Positions 58,663-64,000 of a DNA stretch of 64,000 nt are shown piece by piece. Below the pieces are notes generated by a model. It had not been told where the DNA came from and did no database searches. It was given only the letters and a program-made list of their open reading frames with translations. Origin of the DNA: Hellea sp. (GTDB lineage Bacteria > Pseudomonadota > Alphaproteobacteria > Caulobacterales > Maricaulaceae); NCBI GenBank assembly GCA_014238285.1, contig JABABK010000002.1, positions 56,626 to 120,625 on the forward strand. Direction: 5' to 3'. Numbering within the stretch: the stretch's first letter is position 1; each line of letters starts with the position of its first letter. The position numbers and the translations under genes are program-made.

Positions 58663-59487
58663 ATGATGAAAATGGCGCTTGGAAGTGATGCTGGCTTTAA
58701 TATTCCAGACCCAACCACAATCGAAAGATTAGAAGGTAAGGTAAGCGATAAAGAGTGGGAAACGCGAAAAAACCTCGCCGCAACATACCGTCTTTGTGCT
58801 ATGCATGCATGGACAGACCTAGTGTTTACCCATATTTCAGCCCGCTTGCCGGATGAAGATGGTGAAGAACGGTTCTTGATCAATCCTTATGGTGTCATGT
58901 TTGACGAGATGACCGCTTCGTCACTTGTGAAAATCGATGTCAAAGGCAACATCTGCCAAGACTCCCCTTATTTTATCAATCCAGCTGGATTTACGATCCA
59001 TAGCGCGGTTCACATGGCGCGCGAAGATGCAGGATGTGTCATTCATGTTCATACGCCATATGGCATTGCGGTCTCTATCCAAAAGCCGGGCCTTCGCCGT
59101 TACTCACAATTTTCAATGCAGGTTTATGACGACATTGCCTATCATGACTATGAGGGCATTGCGCTGGAGCTCGATGAGCGCGAACGTCTCGTCAATGATC
59201 TTGGCACGAAAAGCCTGATGATCCTGCGAAATCACGGTACCTTAACGCTTGGTAAGACCTGCGGCGTAGCCTTTTTGCGGATGTATTTCCTTGAGATGGC
59301 TTGTAAGGCGCAAATATTTGCGCAGTCTATTGGTTCCGAAGGTCAGTTACATGAAGAGCCTGCTGAAATGGGTAACAAAGTTTATCAACAAGGTTCTCCT
59401 GCCTTTATGCCAGGCCTGGGCGATAGTCTAGTTCTGCCTGGCCTTATGCGAAAATTACAACGAACCAATCCAGGATATGATCACTGA
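58663..59487 (+). CDS. Class II aldolase/adducin family protein
   Basis: 'WTDLVFTHISARLP', 'FTIHSAVHMAREDAGCVIHVHTPYGIAVS', 'MILRNHGTLTLG'. Confidence 0.9.
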   Translation: MMKMALGSDAGFNIPDPTTIERLEGKVSDKEWETRKNLAATYRLCAMHAWTDLVFTHISARLPDEDGEERFLINPYGVMFDEMTASSLVKIDVKGNICQDSPYFINPAGFTIHSAVHMAREDAGCVIHVHTPYGIAVSIQKPGLRRYSQFSMQVYDDIAYHDYEGIALELDERERLVNDLGTKSLMILRNHGTLTLGKTCGVAFLRMYFLEMACKAQIFAQSIGSEGQLHEEPAEMGNKVYQQGSPAFMPGLGDSLVLPGLMRKLQRTNPGYDH

Positions 59488-59509
59488 AATTGCACAAGAG
59501 GACTAGAAT

Positions 59510-59965
59510 ATGCATGTAAAACCAAGCGAAGTTATGGATCTAATCGGTAAGCCTATCGGCCAAAGTGACTGGGTATCCGTTGAGCAAGATCGAGTGAATT
59601 TATTTGCTGACGTGACCGAAGATCATCAGTTTATTCACGTCAATCCAGAAGCGGCGAAGATGACACCCTTTGGCGGGCCTATTGCACACGGATTTCTATC
59701 GTTATCACTCTTATCAAAATTTTCGGAAAAAGCTGGGTTGACGCTCGAAGGCGTGGTTATGGGCGTGAATTACGGTTTTGAAAAAGTCCGTTTTTTAGCC
59801 CCTGTTAAAGTCGGTAAAAAGGTTCGTGGCAACTTCATGCTTAAAGACGTTATTGAAAAGAAACCGGGACAATTTTTGATTACATATGCTGTCAGCGCAG
59901 AAATCGAAGGCGAAGAAAAACCTGCCTTTATCGCGGATTGGCTTGTCATGCAGATGATTGGCTAG
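59510..59965 (+). CDS. MaoC family dehydratase
   Basis: 'ADVTEDHQFIHVNPEAAKMTPFGGPIAHGFLSLSLL'. Confidence 0.9.
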   Translation: MHVKPSEVMDLIGKPIGQSDWVSVEQDRVNLFADVTEDHQFIHVNPEAAKMTPFGGPIAHGFLSLSLLSKFSEKAGLTLEGVVMGVNYGFEKVRFLAPVKVGKKVRGNFMLKDVIEKKPGQFLITYAVSAEIEGEEKPAFIADWLVMQMIG

Positions 59966-60028
59966 TCCTTTGAAATTAAATATCGGTCTGCAATTTCATC
60001 TGTCGAAGCACTAAGGTGAATTTACCTA

Positions 60029-60180
60029 TTGATATCTTCATCTGAACTAAGTAGATACGCGTCAGCACAGAGCCGAAGCGTTAGAGCTTCAGTTTTAGCT
60101 AATCTTATACCGGCCAACGCGCCCCGTTCCGGTATAAATTAAAAGGCTCGGACCGTTATTCGTAACACCGGGCCTTTTTC
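60029..60180 (+). ncRNA. Candidate small RNA (promoter about 60029-60057, RNA about 60063-60180)
   Basis: TTGATA-N17-TAGATA; hairpins GAAGC/GCTTC and TTATACCGG/CCGGTATAA; terminator AGGCTCGG...GTTA-TTCG-TAAC...CCGGGCCT+T5. Confidence 0.45.
60144..60179. terminator. Strong, probably bidirectional terminator
   Basis: AGGCTCGG/CCGGGCCT stem with inner GTTA-TTCG-TAAC; T-rich on both strands. Confidence 0.8.
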
Positions 60181-60201
60181 ATGGGCTGATTACATATGAT
60201 G

Positions 60202-61068
60202 TTAAACGGGAAGCGCAGTTCCGCTCAGTCTTTTGGTCACAAAATCTTTAAAAGCTCGGACTTTGCCGAGTGAGGCCAGAGATTGGTGTGTCGAGAACCA
60301 AAATTGCCTCCGAATTTTAATTTTGTCAGGCAATAATTGGATGATTTTATTGTCGGCCATAAACTCTGGTAAAATAGCAATGCCTGCGCCAGTTTCGACA
60401 AGGCGCTTTTGCGCAATGATGGATGTACTTCGTATTTTCGGACTTAAGGTTGGTAGATGTTCAACAGAATATCGTAGCTCTTCCGAGTATAATAAGTCAT
60501 CGATATAATCGATCAGCGTGTGTTTTTTTAAATCGTTGATGGATTTGATATCGGTCTGAGTGCCGTTGCCATATATATAAAGATGATAGGGATAGAGGAC
60601 TTCCGATATGATTTGTTTGGACCGAGACCGAGACAAACCAATCGCGACATCAGCCTCACGGCGTGACAGGCTGAGAAATCCACTGCCTGAAACCAGATCA
60701 ATTTCAATGTCGGGATATTGGTCTCTAAACTCTCCGAGCAATGGCGTTAAAACATAGGCGCCAAAGCCTTCTGCGGTACTTATCCTAAGACTTCCCGAAG
60801 GTTTTTGGGCTGAACCGCCTTGGCGCACTGATATGGCGTCAGCTTGTCGTTCCATTTCCTCTGCTTTAACCAGCAGCGTCTGACCATGGGTGGTAATTTC
60901 GTGCCCGGAGCGCATGCGTTCAAACAGGGTTTGTCCGAGCGCATCTTCTAACCTTTTGAGGCGCCGAGATACGGTTGTCTCATCCATATGGAGTTCGCGC
61001 GCCGCGAGGGTGAGCTTTTTACGGCGTGCCACCGCTAGGAATATTTTAAGGTCGTCCCAGTGAATCAT
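60202..61068 (-). CDS. LysR family transcriptional regulator
   Basis: 'MIHWDDLKIFLAVARRKKLTLAARELHMDETTVSRRLKRLEDALGQTLFER'. Start moved from 61107. Confidence 0.93.
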   Translation of the reverse strand: MIHWDDLKIFLAVARRKKLTLAARELHMDETTVSRRLKRLEDALGQTLFERMRSGHEITTHGQTLLVKAEEMERQADAISVRQGGSAQKPSGSLRISTAEGFGAYVLTPLLGEFRDQYPDIEIDLVSGSGFLSLSRREADVAIGLSRSRSKQIISEVLYPYHLYIYGNGTQTDIKSINDLKKHTLIDYIDDLLYSEELRYSVEHLPTLSPKIRSTSIIAQKRLVETGAGIAILPEFMADNKIIQLLPDKIKIRRQFWFSTHQSLASLGKVRAFKDFVTKRLSGTALPV

Positions 61069-61178
61069 CCTTGTTTCCTTGATTTTACCTGCAAAAACGC
61101 AGTTCAAAACTGCAATATCATATATTTACTTGTGAAAATACCTATATAAATTGCGGTTAAATTTAAAGGAAGATTACC

Positions 61179-62672
61179 GTGAAAACTATCGGACATTTCA
61201 TCAATGGCGAACATGTCGCTAGCGCATCAGATCGCACCACTGACATTTATAACCCAAATACTGGACAGGTTCAGCGCAAGGTCAGTCTTGGTACACTGTC
61301 GGAGCTCGATATTGCCGTAGATTCAGCCGAAGCCGCGCAAGTCATTTGGGCTGCAACAAACCCGCAAAAACGCGCGCGCGTTATGTTTGCCTATAAAGAA
61401 CTGGTTCAGGCCCATATGGATGAACTAGCTGAGCTTTTATCATCCGAGCATGGTAAAGTCGTCGCCGATAGCCGTGGTGATGTCATGCGCGGCATTGATG
61501 TTATTGAATTTGCGTGCAGCATTCCTCATACTCAAAAGGGTGAGCATACGTATGGTGCGGGTCCTGAAATTGACGTCTATTCTATGCGTAAACCGCTGGG
61601 CGTTGTTGCGGGCATCACGCCGTTTAACTTCCCGGCCATGATCCCTTGCTGGATGTTCGCTATGGCCATCGCAACAGGCAATGCCTGTATCATCAAGCCA
61701 TCTGAAAAGGACCCTAGCGTACCTATGCGCTTGGCTGAACTTTTTGTTGAAGCTGGCGGGCCAGCTGGGCTTTTAAATGTCATGAACGGCGACAAAAAAA
61801 TGGTCGATGCGATCCTTCAGCATCCTGAAATTAAAGCCGTCAGCTTTGTTGGGTCATCCGATATTGCTCATTACGTTTATTCTGAAGCCACGAAATACGG
61901 TAAACGTGCCCAGTGTATGGGCGGGGCGAAAAATCACGGCGTTATCATGCCTGACGCTAATATGGACCAAGCGGTTAAAGATATCCTTGGCGCTGCTTTT
62001 GGCTCAGCAGGCGAACGCTGTATGGCGTTGCCAGTTGTTGTACCAGTGGGCGAGGGAACGGCTGAGAAATTCCTTGAAAAGATGCTCCCGGCTATCGAAG
62101 CACTTCGCATAGGAACTTCGACGGATCCTGATGCTGATTATGGCCCTGTTGTTACGGCGGCCCATAAAGCCAATATCGAAAACTATATTGATCTTGCGGT
62201 GGAAGAGGGCAGTGAGCTCTTAGTCGATGGACGGGGCTTCACCCTCCAAGGCTATGAAGATGGTTTCTTCGTCGGCCCAACGCTACTCGATCACGTCAAG
62301 CCGGGCATGAAAACCTATCACGAAGAAATCTTCGGTCCGGTTCTTCAAATCGTTCGCGCTGATACATTTGAAGAAGCCGTGCGCCTGCCATCTGTTCACC
62401 AATATGGTAATGGCGTTGCGATCTTTACCCAAAATGGCCGCGCAGCCCGTGAATTTGCGGACCGAGTTGAAGTCGGCATGGTTGGTATCAATGTGCCAAT
62501 CCCGGTACCAGTATCCTATCACAGTTTTGGCGGCTGGAAACGCTCAGCCTTTGGCGATGCCAATCAGTACGGCATGGAAGGCGTAAGGTTCTACACCAAA
62601 GTTAAAACCGTCACACAGCGCTGGCCTGAAGGCGAAACAGATGATAGTGCATTTATTATTCCAACGTTTTGA
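61179..62672 (+). CDS. mmsA: CoA-acylating methylmalonate-semialdehyde dehydrogenase
   Basis: 'GHFINGEHVASASDRTTDIYNPNTGQVQRKV', 'VAGITPFNFPAMIPCWMF', 'GSAGERCMALPVVVPVG'. Confidence 0.96.
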   Translation: MKTIGHFINGEHVASASDRTTDIYNPNTGQVQRKVSLGTLSELDIAVDSAEAAQVIWAATNPQKRARVMFAYKELVQAHMDELAELLSSEHGKVVADSRGDVMRGIDVIEFACSIPHTQKGEHTYGAGPEIDVYSMRKPLGVVAGITPFNFPAMIPCWMFAMAIATGNACIIKPSEKDPSVPMRLAELFVEAGGPAGLLNVMNGDKKMVDAILQHPEIKAVSFVGSSDIAHYVYSEATKYGKRAQCMGGAKNHGVIMPDANMDQAVKDILGAAFGSAGERCMALPVVVPVGEGTAEKFLEKMLPAIEALRIGTSTDPDADYGPVVTAAHKANIENYIDLAVEEGSELLVDGRGFTLQGYEDGFFVGPTLLDHVKPGMKTYHEEIFGPVLQIVRADTFEEAVRLPSVHQYGNGVAIFTQNGRAAREFADRVEVGMVGINVPIPVPVSYHSFGGWKRSAFGDANQYGMEGVRFYTKVKTVTQRWPEGETDDSAFIIPTF

Positions 62673-62678
62673 TTTATC

Positions 62679-62795
62679 GCTCACCCCGCTGAAGAGCGGG
62701 GTCCACGCTTTCATTTGGGCTAGGGTAATTTGAATTTTGATTAAAATTATGATTTGAATAAAGCGTGGATCCCGGCCTTCGCCGGGATGAGCGGT
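62679..62795. repeat. Long palindromic intergenic repeat between mmsA and acyl-CoA dehydrogenase
   Basis: CGCTCACCCCG...TCCACGCTT ... AAGCGTGGATCCCGGCCTTCGCCGGGATGAGCG. Confidence 0.8.
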
Positions 62796-62808
62796 TAGAA
62801 GGTAGATT

Positions 62809-63948
62809 ATGCACTTCCAGCTTACAGAAGAACAAATTCTCATACAGGATATGGCGCGGCAGTTTTCGGACAATGAACTGGCGCCTCATGCTGAGAAATG
62901 GGATGAGGAAAAATTCCTAGACCGAGCGGTCTTTCAAAAAGCAGCCGAACTTGGCTTTATGGGAATTTACTCGGGCGAAGAGCATGGCGGGACGGCTTTA
63001 ACACGGCTTGATAGCGCTTTGGTTTTTGAACAGCTCGCTCGAGGCGACATCTCTCACACAGCCATGATGACGATCCATAATATGGCAACGTGGATGGTGG
63101 ACCGTTATGGCAGTGATGAGCTGCGCGCCCGTTATGTGCCAAAGCTAACGTCTGCTGAATATATTGCGAGTTATTGTTTGACGGAACCGGGGGCCGGGTC
63201 TGATGCGGCTTCATTGTCTACTAAAGCTGTTCGGGATGGAGACGACTACGTGCTTAACGGCACTAAGACATTTATCTCAGGCGCGGGGTGGTCGGATATT
63301 TATGTCGTTATGGCGCGAACATCCGATGATGGCGCGCGCGGCGTTTCTACATTTGTTGTGGAAAAAGGCACGCCGGGATTATCATTTGGCGCGAATGAGA
63401 AGAAAATGGGGTGGAATGCACAACCCACCGCACAGGTTATATTTGAGGATTGCCGAATTCCGGTCTCTAATCGTGTTGGCGCGGAAGGTGATGGGTTTAA
63501 ATTTGCCATGAGCGGGCTTGATGGCGGCCGAATTAATATCGGTTGTTGCTCACTTGGAGGCGCGCAGGCGGCACTCGATGCGGCGTTGGACTACACCAAA
63601 GAGCGCAAGCAATTTGGAAAATCCATCAACGCATTTCAAAACACGCAGTTTAAATTAGCGGATATGGCAACAGAGCTCGAAGCTTCGCGCATGATGATTT
63701 ATCGCGGGGCTAATATGCTTGATAATAAACTTCCTAATGCGGGCGCGGCCTGCGCTATGGCAAAACGTTATGCTACAGATGCAGCCAGTAAGATCGCAAA
63801 TGACGCCCTTCAGCTTCACGGCGGTTATGGTTATTTATCCGAATATGGCATTGAGCGTATTGTCAGGGATTTACGGGTCCACCAAATCCTTGAAGGCACA
63901 AATGAGATTATGCGCGTTATCATTTCGCGCAGTATGATGCGGCAGTAA
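62809..63948 (+). CDS. Acyl-CoA dehydrogenase (isobutyryl-CoA dehydrogenase-like by context)
   Basis: 'YCLTEPGAGSDAASLSTKA', 'LHGGYGYLSEYGIERIVRDLRVHQILEGTNEIMR'. Confidence 0.94.
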   Translation: MHFQLTEEQILIQDMARQFSDNELAPHAEKWDEEKFLDRAVFQKAAELGFMGIYSGEEHGGTALTRLDSALVFEQLARGDISHTAMMTIHNMATWMVDRYGSDELRARYVPKLTSAEYIASYCLTEPGAGSDAASLSTKAVRDGDDYVLNGTKTFISGAGWSDIYVVMARTSDDGARGVSTFVVEKGTPGLSFGANEKKMGWNAQPTAQVIFEDCRIPVSNRVGAEGDGFKFAMSGLDGGRINIGCCSLGGAQAALDAALDYTKERKQFGKSINAFQNTQFKLADMATELEASRMMIYRGANMLDNKLPNAGAACAMAKRYATDAASKIANDALQLHGGYGYLSEYGIERIVRDLRVHQILEGTNEIMRVIISRSMMRQ

Positions 63949-63960
63949 TAAACAACTGAT

Positions 63961-64000
63961 GTTATCCCGGATAGACGTGGATCAATTCTGGGATGACAGT
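63961..64000. repeat. GTTATCCCGG/GGGATGAC-type repeat, running to the window end
   Basis: GTTATCCCGGATAGACGTGGATCAATTCTGGGATGAC. Confidence 0.6.

Noticed and set aside
61109-61157. ACTGCAAT...ATTGCGGT inverted repeat between the LysR gene and mmsA
   Set aside because: Imperfect 8-mers 33 nt apart in AT-rich DNA; may be a LysR site but support is weak.
62544-62873. 109 aa minus-strand ORF containing 'HPGEGRDPRF'
   Set aside because: Translation of the palindromic intergenic repeat and of mmsA/acd ends; this peptide is a common artefact of such repeats.

Overview
64 kb of an alphaproteobacterial chromosome. Gene content and neighbours (NAGS-type arginine gene, ScfR/RamB next to aceB-aceA, aroQ-accB-accC, split tmRNA, GTCATCCCGG repeats) fit the Hyphomonadaceae/Maricaulales/Caulobacterales area; the taxon is inferred, not searched. 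Most of the window is housekeeping: nicotinamide-to-NAD salvage (nadV, nadM-Nudix), glyoxylate shunt, thyA, serS, surE-pcm, accBC-aroQ, thiSG, purH, rpe, RND efflux, folE, lptD, ald, mmsA. No CRISPR array, prophage, transposase or tRNA gene was recognised. Main points from direct reading: (1) an 11-nt motif CGGGGAGTCCG, in a hairpin-capable context, in the 5' leaders of both nadV and nadM; (2) an apparent 1-nt frameshift at the folE 3' end; (3) a decayed aminopeptidase P C-terminal fragment downstream of the intact gene; (4) a circularly permuted two-piece tmRNA on the minus strand with tag ANDNSANEFALAA, not on the ORF track; (5) an intergenic sRNA candidate with promoter, three stem-loops and a UUCG terminator; (6) an N-acetylglutamate synthase whose kinase-like half lacks the usual active-site glycine motifs, in a tight three-gene cluster with an M20 deacylase and an M14 carboxypeptidase; (7) three CGTGA-N6-TCACG-like palindromes around one secreted-protein gene. 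All alignments and counts were done by eye and no database search was run.
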